This document shows, in pieces, positions 1 to 6,472 of a DNA stretch of 7,462 nt. The DNA comes from Rhodospirillaceae bacterium. Lineage in GTDB: Bacteria > Pseudomonadota > Alphaproteobacteria > UBA11136. Location: assembly GCA_002686135.1 (NCBI GenBank), contig NZAO01000082.1:1-7462 (forward strand). The letters are read 5' to 3'. Position numbers and translations under genes: made by a program. The stretch's first letter is position 1. Every line of letters begins with the position of its first letter. Under the pieces are notes generated by a model that ran no database searches, was not told the origin of the DNA, and was given only the letters and a program-made list of their open reading frames with translations.

Positions 1-747
1 GGCCTCAAGGGGCATGTCGCCGATTTCATCGAGGAAAAGAGTGCCGCCATCGGCCTGTTCGAAGCGGCCGGAATTGCGTTGCGTAGCCCCGGTAAAGGCA
101 CCTTTTTCATGGCCGAAAAGCTCGCTTTCGATTAGCTCGCGGGGGACAGCTGCCATGTTGATGGCGACAAAGGGCCCGTTGCGGCGCTTGCCGTAATCGT
201 GCAGGGCCCGGGCCACCAGCTCCTTACCGGTCCCGGACTCGCCGTTGATGAGAACCGTAAGATCGGTGGACATGAGGCGGGCTAGAATCCGGTAAATTTC
301 CTGCATGGCGGGAGAGCGGCCGATGAGGGGCAACGCCTCGTCGCCCACCTCTATTTCCTGAGCAGCGGGGGAATCCGACTTGGGCTCGCTCAAGGCCCGT
401 TGCACCACCTGCGTTAGCTCGTTGATGTCGAAGGGTTTGGGCAGATATTCGAAGGCACCGCGCTCGGTGGCCTTGACCGCCGTGAGAAGCGTGTTCTGCG
501 CGCTCATGACCAGAATACGGAGATTGGGCCTGATCTTGCGGATACGGGGGATCAGATCGAGACCGTTTTCATCGGGCATGACCACATCGGTAATGACGAG
601 ATCGCCATCGCCTTCCGACACCCAGCGCCACAGGGTGGCGGCATTGCCGGTGGTGCGAACCTCGTATCCTTCGCGCCCCAGGGCTTGGGTGATAACGGTG
701 CGGATGGCCTTGTCGTCATCGGCTACCAGAATCGTCGCGGCGGTCAT
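1..747 (-). CDS. ntrC: NtrC nitrogen-regulation response regulator (sigma-54 activator), C-terminus off the left edge
   Basis: This is the response regulator that, once phosphorylated by NtrB, activates sigma-54 promoters of nitrogen assimilation genes. The visible 249 residues read without interruption to the window edge. The receiver domain has the acidic pocket D10-D12, the phospho-acceptor D54 (in [10 protein letters not shown]), S82 and K104 (in YLPKPFD), the same positions as in enterobacterial NtrC. After a linker near 118-140 comes the AAA+ domain, with Walker A GESGTGKE at 169-176, the sigma-54-contacting loop GAFTGA at 216-221 and Walker [11 protein letters not shown] at 234-243. 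The rest of the AAA+ domain and the Fis-type DNA-binding helix would lie beyond position 1; the family is about 470-480 residues, so roughly half is seen. Its ATG overlaps the ntrB stop as ATGA (744-747), which implies translational coupling. NtrX shares this architecture but pairs with the membrane kinase NtrY; the soluble NtrB-like partner favours NtrC. Confidence 0.95.
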   Translation of the reverse strand, partial: MTAATILVADDDKAIRTVITQALGREGYEVRTTGNAATLWRWVSEGDGDLVITDVVMPDENGLDLIPRIRKIRPNLRILVMSAQNTLLTAVKATERGAFEYLPKPFDINELTQVVQRALSEPKSDSPAAQEIEVGDEALPLIGRSPAMQEIYRILARLMSTDLTVLINGESGTGKELVARALHDYGKRRNGPFVAINMAAVPRELIESELFGHEKGAFTGATQRNSGRFEQADGGTLFLDEIGDMPLEA

Positions 748-1892
748 GGGCGCTGCTCTTTTTGCGCCGCCACGTCCTGGAAGACCGGCAGCCTTACGTA
801 GAACGTGGTGCGGCGGGGCTGGCTGTCGAATTCGATGACGCCGCCATGATCGTTAATGATCTTCGCCACCACTGCCAGACCAAGTCCGGAGCCTTTGCTT
901 TTGGTGGTCACAAAGGGATCGAAAAGGCAGGGATGGAGGTCTTCGGGAATTCCTCCCCCGTTGTCCAGGATACTTATCATCAAAGGCAGGTCCACCCTTT
1001 CGACCATTCCTGGAACAGCAAGACGCACACCATGCCGATAGGTGGTGGTAATGACGATCTCCCCATCTTTCTCCGGCACCGCCTCGGCGGCGTTTTTGAT
1101 GAGATTGAGAAAAACTTGGACCAACTGGTCGCGATTACCGTGAATAGGCGGCAGGGAAGGATCATAATTCCCCTTGAACCGGACGCCTTTGGCGAAACCG
1201 GTTTCGGCAAGACGCTGTACCTGTTCCAGGACCTCATGCACATTGACCGGCCCCACCGCAAGCGCACCCTCATCGGAAAACACCTCCATGCGGTCCACCA
1301 AGGAGCAGATACGGTCGGTTTCGCTGCAAATAAGCTGGGTCATCTGTCTGTCGTTGGGATCAATATTCTGTTCAAGAAGCTGCGCCGCCCCGCGAATACC
1401 CGAGAGCGGATTCTTCACCTCATGAGCGAGCATGGCCGACATGGCGCTCAAGGACCGCGCCGCCTTGCGGTGGGTCAGTTGCCGGGTGATCTTTTCGGCC
1501 AGGGATTTTTCAGAAAAGGTAATCACGATCTTGTCTATTTCTTCGACAATTGGGGTAAGACGTATTGTCACCAAGCGCTCGCCGAATCGGGGGCTGCTGA
1601 GTGTTACCCCGTTTTCGGAAAGACTGCTGTCTTCCACTCCAAGCTGGCTGACCAAGGCGAAAAGCGGAGAATCCGACGGCAGAAAATCTCGCAGAGAATG
1701 ACTGCAGAGATACTCGGAACTGGTGGAAAAAAACTGCTCCGCAGCCAAATTAGCGTAACAAATGGTGCCGTCCGTGGTGATGACTAGCACCGCATCGGAA
1801 AGAGCGTTGAGAACGATCCTCGTGTCCATCACGGGAGGTGTATTGCCGTTACGGCTTGCCGTTTTCCGCATTCGCGCCAGGGACGCCATCAC
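744..1892 (-). CDS. ntrB: NtrB nitrogen-regulation sensor histidine kinase
   Basis: This soluble kinase/phosphatase sets the phosphorylation state of NtrC, normally under control of the PII protein. It has 382 residues and no membrane segment, as in the GlnL/NtrB family. An N-terminal PAS-like sensor spans about 24-130 ([20 protein letters not shown] at its start). The dimerisation H-box is [20 protein letters not shown] with phospho-acceptor H157. The ATP-binding domain shows the N box [18 protein letters not shown] (254-271, N267), the G1 box ILDNGGGIP (308-316), the F box FDPFVTTK (324-331) and the G2 box GSGLGLA (334-340). The start is ambiguous: GTG at 1892 overlaps the dusB stop as GTGA, while the next codon, ATG at 1889, overlaps it by one base (TGATG). 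Either is coupled to dusB, and the proteins differ by one residue. The gene ends in the ATG of ntrC. All catalytic boxes are intact. Confidence 0.95.
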   Translation of the reverse strand: MMASLARMRKTASRNGNTPPVMDTRIVLNALSDAVLVITTDGTICYANLAAEQFFSTSSEYLCSHSLRDFLPSDSPLFALVSQLGVEDSSLSENGVTLSSPRFGERLVTIRLTPIVEEIDKIVITFSEKSLAEKITRQLTHRKAARSLSAMSAMLAHEVKNPLSGIRGAAQLLEQNIDPNDRQMTQLICSETDRICSLVDRMEVFSDEGALAVGPVNVHEVLEQVQRLAETGFAKGVRFKGNYDPSLPPIHGNRDQLVQVFLNLIKNAAEAVPEKDGEIVITTTYRHGVRLAVPGMVERVDLPLMISILDNGGGIPEDLHPCLFDPFVTTKSKGSGLGLAVVAKIINDHGGVIEFDSQPRRTTFYVRLPVFQDVAAQKEQRP

Positions 1893-2875
1893 GCCACCAT
1901 AGGTTCGGCAAGAGGGTGGAAAAAGCCTCCGATCAATGCCCGCACCTCATCAGGGTCCTTGCAGGAATTGATAATAGCCCTGAATTCAGCCGACCGGGGC
2001 AAGCCCCGGCTGTACCAGCCAATATGCTTGCGGGCGATCCTCAGCCCTACAGTTTCGCCGTAATGAGACAGCATGTCATTGTAATGCCCCAGTAAAATTT
2101 CCATGCGCCGGGACACCTCAGGATCGGGAAGTTGTTCCCCGGTGCGTAGGAAATGGGTGACCTGACCCAGGAACCAGGGCCGCCCCAGGCATCCGCGCCC
2201 GATCATCACCCCGTCGGCACCGGACTGCTCGAGTATATTATGGGCGTCCTCCATGGTCATAACGTCGCCATTGGCAATAACGGGAATGGAGACGGCTTCC
2301 TTCACTGTGGAGATAAACCGCCAGTCCGCCCGTCCATTGTAACGCTGAGCGCGGGTGCGGCCATGAACCGTCACCATCTGAACGCCTTTTTCCTCGGCGA
2401 TACGGGCCAGCTGCGGGGCGTTGCGGTGGGTCTCGTCCCAGCCGGTGCGCATCTTCAGGGTGACGGGTACATCCACCGCCCTGACCGTTGCCTCAATGAT
2501 TCGGGCCGCCAGCCTTTCATCCCGCATCAGCGCCGATCCGGCGTGGCCGTTCACCACTTTCTTCACCGGACAGCCCATATTAATGTCGATGATGGCGGCA
2601 CCCCGTTCCGCGTTGAGTCGCGCCGCCGCGGCCATCACTTCGGGATCGCAGCCGGCGAGTTGGACCGCCATGGGATATTCTTCCGCGCAGTTGGTGGCCA
2701 TTTTTATAGTGCGGTGGTTGCAGTGGATCATGGCCTGGCTAGCAATCATCTCGGAAATTACCAGACCGGCGCCGAATCTTTTGGCGAGACGCCGGAAAGG
2801 AAGATCGCTGATCCCTGACATGGGGGCCAGAATCACGTTGTTTTCCAGTGAGATAGAGCCGATTTGGATGCCCAT
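1889..2875 (-). CDS. dusB: tRNA-dihydrouridine synthase, DusB/NifR3 family
   Basis: This FMN- and NADPH-dependent enzyme reduces uridine to dihydrouridine in the D-loop of tRNA. The 328-residue length is normal for the family. The TIM barrel opens with [20 protein letters not shown] (N-terminal FMN-binding strand). The catalytic cysteine is C102 in [20 protein letters not shown], the signature of the DusB branch. Further FMN/tRNA-pocket motifs are TLKMRTGW (K141), [12 protein letters not shown] (H171), IANGDV (200-205) and [13 protein letters not shown] (222-234). The start ATG at 2875 is the only plausible one because TAA lies in frame two codons upstream; it has no clear Shine-Dalgarno. The gene leads the ntrB-ntrC operon. 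The same order in Rhodobacter gave the protein its old name NifR3, but no direct role in nitrogen sensing is implied. A candidate promoter lies at 2916-2942. The downstream gene is coupled by overlap. Confidence 0.95.
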   Translation of the reverse strand: MGIQIGSISLENNVILAPMSGISDLPFRRLAKRFGAGLVISEMIASQAMIHCNHRTIKMATNCAEEYPMAVQLAGCDPEVMAAAARLNAERGAAIIDINMGCPVKKVVNGHAGSALMRDERLAARIIEATVRAVDVPVTLKMRTGWDETHRNAPQLARIAEEKGVQMVTVHGRTRAQRYNGRADWRFISTVKEAVSIPVIANGDVMTMEDAHNILEQSGADGVMIGRGCLGRPWFLGQVTHFLRTGEQLPDPEVSRRMEILLGHYNDMLSHYGETVGLRIARKHIGWYSRGLPRSAEFRAIINSCKDPDEVRALIGGFFHPLAEPMVA

Positions 2876-2915
2876 AATTTAGGCGTCTCATCTATTGTGG
2901 ATGGTTATTGCACAA

Positions 2916-2942
2916 ATTATAGGCTTGTCCCATTGGGATCAA
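2916..2942 (-). promoter_or_regulatory. Candidate sigma-70-type promoter of dusB-ntrB-ntrC
   Basis: On the minus strand, TTGATC (2942-2937) is followed after 15 bases by a perfect TATAAT (2921-2916). Transcription would start near 2909, leaving a leader of roughly 34 bases before the dusB ATG. The 15-base spacer is shorter than the usual 16-18, which weakens the call; a poorer TAATTT two bases further on would give 17. The -35 overlaps one copy of an 11-bp direct repeat. Confidence 0.4.
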
Positions 2943-2963
2943 GGCATCTGGAGATCAAGACAT
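2937..2963. repeat. Pair of 11-bp direct repeats at the dusB promoter
   Basis: GATCAAGGCAT (2937-2947) and GATCAAGACAT (2953-2963) match at 10 of 11 positions and are offset by 16 bp. The first copy contains the complement of the proposed dusB -35 (TTGATC) and the second lies just upstream of it. The placement suits a regulator binding site, but the repeat is short and could be chance. Confidence 0.35.
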
Positions 2964-2988
2964 GCGGCAACGAATGGCGAGGAAATGA

Positions 2989-3789
2989 TCAGCCCATCAA
3001 CACATCAGTGACGAATTTAACGCCTGGATAACCCAGGGTCAGGAGAAGATAGGCCAGCAGTACGAAACGCGCCGCCTGACGCCCCCGCACTCCGGTACGG
3101 GTGCGCATGACCAGCAAAACAGCGATAATTCCAAAGGCGAGAAGGGAAAAAAGTGTTTTATGGTCGAACGCCATGACCCGACCGGTTTCGAAATAGAGAG
3201 TTGCCATCCCGGTAAGAATACCAAGCCCCAACACGGATTCAGCGGCCCTCAGCATTTGTAGTTCCAGAGCTTCGCTATCCATGACAGATGGCAGAAGACT
3301 GTTAAAAGCGGGACGTATTTTTTGTTTCAGCGCCCTTTCGTGGAGAAAAACGGCGAGGCCGGAAACCGCGGCCAGCGTCAGCAGGCCGTAGGAGACCAGG
3401 GAAAATAAAATATGGAGCCGCAGCCACGGGTCAAGCGCCATTCCCATCAGGGGCCGTTCCGGGGCCTGGCTCCAGACCGCCGCAAGCCCCCCCAAAAGCA
3501 GGAGATAGGGAAGCAACAAAGGCGCCAAACGCCAGCCGTGGCTGGTCAATGCGCTGGTCAGGATAAAAAGCAGCGTGCAAGAGGAGACGATGAGCCAGAG
3601 GGTGGCTGAAAATCCCGTATGCCATTCTCCGGAAAGCTGGACCAGGCTCCACCCGAGCGGCCCCGCCAAGGCCACCAGGGCCACGGCCCAGAACCCCAGA
3701 TCGCGCGACTCACGGGGCTTGAGAACGTAAACCGTGGCCGGAATGAGAGCCAGAAAAGCGGACACGGTCATAATGGTGTTGGCGTTCAT
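2989..3789 (-). CDS. ypjD: YpjD/CcsA-like cytochrome c assembly family membrane protein
   Basis: This is an eight-helix inner-membrane protein of the CcsA/CcmC-like haem-handling superfamily, YpjD/HemX branch, whose exact role is unsettled. The 266 residues give hydrophobic segments near 5-22, 34-52, 62-81, 87-105, 126-149, 184-201, 210-228 and 238-254. Two family-typical histidines are present: H126 in WLRLHILFSLVSYGLLTLAA and H210 in FDHKTLFSLLAFG, the likely haem-ligand positions. The C-terminal RTGVRGRQAARFVLLAYLLL...GVKFVTDVL matches the YpjD pattern. The tryptophan-rich WWD haem motif of true CcsA and CcmC is not seen, so a full cytochrome c synthase is unlikely. In beta- and gammaproteobacteria ypjD usually sits next to ffh; here it lies between a small unknown gene and dusB. 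ATG 3789 has no Shine-Dalgarno and an in-frame TGA lies seven codons upstream. TATAAT at 3796-3801 (minus) would place the transcript start at the ATG itself. Confidence 0.85.
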   Translation of the reverse strand: MNANTIMTVSAFLALIPATVYVLKPRESRDLGFWAVALVALAGPLGWSLVQLSGEWHTGFSATLWLIVSSCTLLFILTSALTSHGWRLAPLLLPYLLLLGGLAAVWSQAPERPLMGMALDPWLRLHILFSLVSYGLLTLAAVSGLAVFLHERALKQKIRPAFNSLLPSVMDSEALELQMLRAAESVLGLGILTGMATLYFETGRVMAFDHKTLFSLLAFGIIAVLLVMRTRTGVRGRQAARFVLLAYLLLTLGYPGVKFVTDVLMG

Positions 3790-3795
3790 GGGCGG

Positions 3796-3801
3796 ATTAT
3801 A
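3796..3801 (-). promoter_or_regulatory. Candidate -10 element of the ypjD-like gene, possibly giving a leaderless transcript
   Basis: A perfect TATAAT on the minus strand ends seven bases before the ATG at 3789. With usual -10 to start spacing, transcription would begin at or next to that ATG. No Shine-Dalgarno is present, which fits leaderless translation. No convincing -35 is seen 15-18 bases upstream, so this may be chance. Confidence 0.3.
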
Positions 3802-3835
3802 GCATCAGGCCGGACGACCAGAGCATATCTTTTCC

Positions 3836-4075
3836 CTACCAGCGCACGGCGGTATTCATTTCATAGCCTTCCTTAAGCTGGGAGAGCAGTACCCATTCAT
3901 CCGCCGGCAGGAAGCGCTGGGCAAGGAAATAGGTGGCACGAAGCAGATCCTCCACGGCGTGGAATCTTTTGACTTCTATTTTTCCCCATACCTTGAAGGT
4001 TTTCTCCCAGGCCCGGAGGTGGCTTTTAATACGTTGGAAGTTATCTAATTGAAATTCCAGAGAAATTTCACTCAG
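3836..4075 (-). CDS. Uncharacterised 79-residue protein with a probable CTG start
   Basis: I do not recognise this protein. The frame reads 79 residues to TAG at 3836-3838. No ATG, GTG or TTG occurs in frame between the preceding stop (near 4217) and residue 41. A CTG at 4075 overlaps the stop of the upstream gene as CTGA, the same four-base geometry as other junctions in this window, and gives a natural N-terminus (M)SEISLEFQLDNFQRIKSHL. The protein is predicted mostly helical, rich in aromatic and charged residues (AWEKTFKVWGKIEVKRFHAVEDLL, 22-45, broken here only by description), and ends in MNTAVRW. It has no signal peptide or membrane helix. Codon use and amino-acid make-up look like real coding sequence, and the frame fills what would otherwise be a 282-bp gap. 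Alternatives are a start at GTG (residue 41, giving 39 residues), an ATT start, or a gene whose ATG has been lost. Confidence 0.55.
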   Translation of the reverse strand: MSEISLEFQLDNFQRIKSHLRAWEKTFKVWGKIEVKRFHAVEDLLRATYFLAQRFLPADEWVLLSQLKEGYEMNTAVRW

Positions 4076-4473
4076 GGCTGTTGAATCATAACCGCACAGC
4101 CAGCCACAGCGGCGGCGCCAGTATTCACGTAACAGGCTTCCATAACTCCAGGGCTGAGAAGGTTGCCGAACACATGCCCATCTTCCCCGATGTCGGCCCA
4201 GATGAAGGACTTGTTGTCACCCCTCAGCACGCCGACGAAGCTGTTGGTGCCGTCGCTGTAATCCACGGTGCCCTTGAAGCGACGGCCGTTCTGGTCGGTG
4301 ATGTTGATAGATTTTTCGCGGTGGCGATAGCCTTCCTTGACCGAAACCGTATCGTTCTGGCCTTTCCATACGCCCCGAAGGTCGGGCGCTCCCGCCCATG
4401 CGGCGGCCGCAAAACCCGTGATGGCAAAGGCACCGAGAACGGCAATCATCAAAAAGAAGGAAAGTTTTTTCAT
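4072..4473 (-). CDS. Small secreted protein, probable lipocalin-like beta-barrel; function unknown
   Basis: The 133-residue product starts with a clear signal peptide: KK at 2-3, a hydrophobic core at about 5-24 and a likely cleavage after AWA (25-27) or AGA (27-29). The mature part, about 105 residues, alternates short beta-prone stretches with turns: DLRGVWKG (31-38), KSINITDQNGRRFKGTV (54-70), SFVGVLRGDN (78-87) and KSFIWADIGEDGHVFGNL (88-105). The GVW near the mature N-terminus followed by an up-and-down strand pattern resembles small lipocalin-like barrels, but this is judged from pattern, not a proven family. Cys114 and Cys126 could form a disulfide in the periplasm. The start is firm: GGAGG lies seven bases before ATG 4473. 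It leads a minus-strand set with the 79-residue gene and the ypjD-like gene, and its stop overlaps the next proposed start. Confidence 0.75.
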   Translation of the reverse strand: MKKLSFFLMIAVLGAFAITGFAAAAWAGAPDLRGVWKGQNDTVSVKEGYRHREKSINITDQNGRRFKGTVDYSDGTNSFVGVLRGDNKSFIWADIGEDGHVFGNLLSPGVMEACYVNTGAAAVAGCAVMIQQP

Positions 4474-4541
4474 GTAACGTCCTCCATTGTTATGAGTTGG
4501 TTTTTATCGGGCCGAAGGGCCTGTCTAACTCTCACCTCCAT
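4470..4541 (-). other. Possible 23-codon upstream ORF in the leader of the secreted-protein gene
   Basis: On the minus strand an ATG at 4541 opens a 23-codon frame beginning MEVRVRQALRPDK. Its TGA (4472-4470) sits inside the ATGA of the downstream gene's start. There is no strong Shine-Dalgarno in front of it. A frame this short can easily be chance; the overlap geometry is the only support. Confidence 0.2.
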
Positions 4542-4567
4542 CTCACATGTCCATCTTTGGGGAGGTG
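4533..4567. repeat. 7-bp inverted repeat with Shine-Dalgarno-like arm
   Basis: CACCTCC (4533-4539) and GGAGGTG (4561-4567) are exact reverse complements with a 21-base loop. In a minus-strand transcript the arm nearer the gene reads GGAGGTG, which resembles a ribosome-binding sequence and would be paired in the folded form. The long loop makes the hairpin modest in strength. Confidence 0.3.
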
Positions 4568-4622
4568 TATCCCTGAAAAACCGTAATCACAGGCACATGA
4601 ACACCCCCTGAATTTACCGGAC

Positions 4623-4645
4623 AATCGGTATTTTCCATACCGATT
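4623..4645. repeat. Perfect 9-bp-arm inverted repeat upstream of ispDF, candidate operator
   Basis: AATCGGTAT (4623-4631) and ATACCGATT (4637-4645) are exact reverse complements around TTTCC. The 23-bp dyad lies 87 bp upstream of the ispDF start and in intergenic DNA. There is no flanking T-run and the stem is not GC-rich, so it is not a typical terminator. Size and placement suit a dimeric transcription factor; the factor is not identifiable from the sequence. Confidence 0.5.
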
Positions 4646-4732
4646 CGCTCCGTCACCGGGTAAAAAGGCATCTGCCAGCTCGCAAACGTCTTGTTCCTTT
4701 CAAATCTTTTATCTGGACCGTAGTACCCAGTC

Positions 4733-5902
4733 ATGCCTAAAAACGCCGCCATAATCGTCGCCGCCGGACGCGGAAGCCGTACCGATGGCGAGGTGCCAAA
4801 ACAGTATCTGTCCCTTGGCGGCATTTCCATCCTGCGCCGCACCGCCCAGGCCTTCACTGGGCATCCAGGTATCGACGCGGTGGCCGCGGTGATCAATTTC
4901 GATGACCGCGACCTTTACGAGAAAGCCACCGCGGGGCTGGACCTAAGCTCCCCCGTGGCGGGCGGGGAGCGGCGCCAGGATTCGGTGCGTCTGGGGCTGG
5001 AAAGTCTCACCGCAACCCCCCCCGACAAGGTTCTGGTTCATGACGCCGCCCGTCCTTTTGTTGACGCCGACACCATCACTGCGGTTTTGGCCGCCCTTGA
5101 CGAGACAGCCGGCGCCATCGCCGCGGTGCCGGTGACCGACACCATGAAACGGGGTAGCGACGGCCATATCGAAAACACACTGGACCGCAGCAGCCTGTGG
5201 CGCGCCCAGACCCCACAGGGATTCAGGTTCGCCGAGATACTCGAGGCCCATCGCGCCGCGGCCGGTGGCCCGGAACTCACCGATGATGCCGCCGTGGCCG
5301 AACAGTCCGGGTTGGACGTTGCCCTGGTGCCGGGATCGGAGAATAATTTAAAGATCACAACCCAGGAGGACCTCCACCGTGCCGAAAGGATTCTCATGAC
5401 CGGCAGCACCGCCGCAAACACCGGCCTGCGTGTGGGTAGCGGTTTCGACGTCCACCGTTTCGCCGAGGGCGACCATGTCACCATCTGCGGCGTGACCATC
5501 CCCCACGACAAAGGACTGGCCGGGCATTCCGACGCCGATGTGGGAATGCATGCGCTCACCGACGCCATTCTCGGCGCCCTGGGCGAAGGCGATATTGGAC
5601 AGCACTTCCCGCCCAGTGACGCCAAATGGAAAGACGCGGATTCAGAGATTTTCCTGGCTCACGCGGCGGGGCTGGTGAAAGAGCGCCAGGGGCATATCAA
5701 CCACGTGGACATCACCCTGATCTGCGAGGCGCCCAAGCTCACCCCCCACCGCAAGGCCATGATCGCCCGTATTGGAGACATTCTCGGGCTTTCCGGCGAC
5801 CGCATCAGCATCAAGGCTACCACCACCGAACGGCTTGGCTTCACCGGGCGCGGCGAGGGCATCGCCGCCCAAGCCACGGCCACCATCGCCCTGCCCTGCT
5901 GA
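4733..5902 (+). CDS. ispDF: Bifunctional IspD/IspF enzyme of the MEP isoprenoid pathway
   Basis: One 389-residue protein carries two steps of the non-mevalonate pathway. IspD joins MEP to CTP, and IspF cyclises CDP-ME-2-phosphate to MEcPP. The IspD part (1 to about 222) has [10 protein letters not shown] (7-16), the catalytic-type PKQYL with K23, HDAARPFV (103-110), VPVTDTMKR (132-140) and the late ELTDDAA. A short joint (223-230) leads to IspF (231-389), with the zinc ligands D239 and H241 in GSGFDVHRF and H273 in [30 protein letters not shown] and the C-terminal [18 protein letters not shown] also match. Both sites look intact. The fusion is typical of Alphaproteobacteria, and of Campylobacter relatives. 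The ATG at 4733 has no Shine-Dalgarno, but the protein begins directly with the expected IspD strand, so a later start is excluded. pgpA follows after 12 bases, suggesting one transcript. Confidence 0.97.
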   Translation: MPKNAAIIVAAGRGSRTDGEVPKQYLSLGGISILRRTAQAFTGHPGIDAVAAVINFDDRDLYEKATAGLDLSSPVAGGERRQDSVRLGLESLTATPPDKVLVHDAARPFVDADTITAVLAALDETAGAIAAVPVTDTMKRGSDGHIENTLDRSSLWRAQTPQGFRFAEILEAHRAAAGGPELTDDAAVAEQSGLDVALVPGSENNLKITTQEDLHRAERILMTGSTAANTGLRVGSGFDVHRFAEGDHVTICGVTIPHDKGLAGHSDADVGMHALTDAILGALGEGDIGQHFPPSDAKWKDADSEIFLAHAAGLVKERQGHINHVDITLICEAPKLTPHRKAMIARIGDILGLSGDRISIKATTTERLGFTGRGEGIAAQATATIALPC

Positions 5903-5914
5903 GGCCTCCATGCC

Positions 5915-6472
5915 ATGATGGACCCCAATAACGGTGCCGCGAACAGCAACCGGAACACTGGCTCCTCCCTGCCCGGGAATCTTTCTCTTTCCGACCCGGC
6001 GGTGCTGCTGGCCACTTGGTTCGGGTCGGGACTGATCCGCAAAGCGCCGGGAACCTGGGGATCGCTGGCGGCCCTGCCTTGCGCCTGGCTTGTGGTGCGC
6101 GATTTCGGGACTTGGGGATTGACCGCCGCCATCGTCCTGGTTTTTTTATGCGGCTGGTGGGCGGCCTCGCGGATCGAGGCAAAAACCGGAACAAGCGATC
6201 CCCAGTACATCGTCATCGACGAGGTAGCCGGACAGGGTTTGGCACTCCTTTTCGTGCCTTTGGATCTCTATCTTTATTTGGTGGGCTTTCTCCTCTTTCG
6301 CTTCTTCGATATCCTCAAGCCCTGGCCCTTACACGCCATGGAAACCAGATTGAAGGGCGGGCTTGGGGTGATGGCCGACGACCTTGCCGCCGGTGCCTAT
6401 ACAGCATTATTATTATACATTTTTTATATTTTAAAACAAATGGTTATAGATGTTTTCAAAGGAATTGCTTGA
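5915..6472 (+). CDS. pgpA: Phosphatidylglycerophosphatase A
   Basis: This inner-membrane enzyme removes phosphate from phosphatidylglycerophosphate to give phosphatidylglycerol. The 185-residue protein shows the family motifs in order: GLIRKAPGTWGS (39-50), IDEVAGQ (101-107), FRFFDILKPWP (128-138) and GVMADDLAAGAY (151-162). Acidic residues D102/E103, D132 and D155/D156 are the expected metal and catalytic positions. Hydrophobic segments lie near 50-62, 68-84, 107-127 and 160-174. A polar Asn/Ser-rich tail of about 25 residues precedes the conserved part. ATG 5915 is followed directly by a second ATG at 5918; a GAGG at 5901-5904 is a distant Shine-Dalgarno candidate. The last 20 codons are strikingly AT-rich against the rest of the gene, and the end overlaps cinA by 23 bases. 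Confidence 0.93.
   Translation: MMDPNNGAANSNRNTGSSLPGNLSLSDPAVLLATWFGSGLIRKAPGTWGSLAALPCAWLVVRDFGTWGLTAAIVLVFLCGWWAASRIEAKTGTSDPQYIVIDEVAGQGLALLFVPLDLYLYLVGFLLFRFFDILKPWPLHAMETRLKGGLGVMADDLAAGAYTALLLYIFYILKQMVIDVFKGIA

Larger units (their letters stand above)
4474..4732. promoter_or_regulatory. Divergent control region between the secreted-protein gene and ispDF
   Basis: This 259-bp stretch separates divergent starts and must hold promoters for both sides. I see no convincing -35/-10 pair for ispDF. For the minus strand, TAGACA followed after 15 bases by TAAAAA (close to 4501-4527) is a weak candidate. The region contains two inverted repeats (4533-4567 and 4623-4645), described separately. 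It holds no tRNA or rRNA gene and no riboswitch that I recognise. Confidence 0.6.

Noticed and set aside
762..1787. 341-codon plus-strand open frame
   Set aside because: It lies wholly antisense to ntrB, whose PAS, H, N, G1, F and G2 elements are all intact; the antisense translation has no recognisable domain.
2153..2818. 221-codon plus-strand open frame
   Set aside because: It is antisense to dusB and reflects the high-GC codon pattern of that gene; no start signal or domain supports it.
2891..2920. Dyad ATTGTG...CACAA in the dusB leader
   Set aside because: Only five bases match exactly in each arm with a long gap, which is expected by chance in this AT-rich leader.
4501..4521. Possible terminator: GGCC-CTTC-GGCC hairpin near a homopolymer run
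   Set aside because: The stem is only four base pairs. In the minus-strand RNA it is followed by an A-run, and on the plus strand the T-run precedes the stem, so neither direction forms an intrinsic terminator.
4081..4611. 176-codon plus-strand open frame crossing the divergent region
   Set aside because: Most of it is antisense to the secreted-protein gene, which has a signal peptide and a good ribosome-binding site; the frame has no start signal of its own.
4691..4726. TTGTTC followed by TAGTAC as an ispDF promoter
   Set aside because: The spacing of 24 bases is too long for a sigma-70 promoter and no better pair is seen nearby.
5038..5625. 195-codon minus-strand open frame
   Set aside because: It is antisense to the conserved ispDF coding sequence and has a low-complexity Ser/Ala/Arg make-up typical of a shadow frame.
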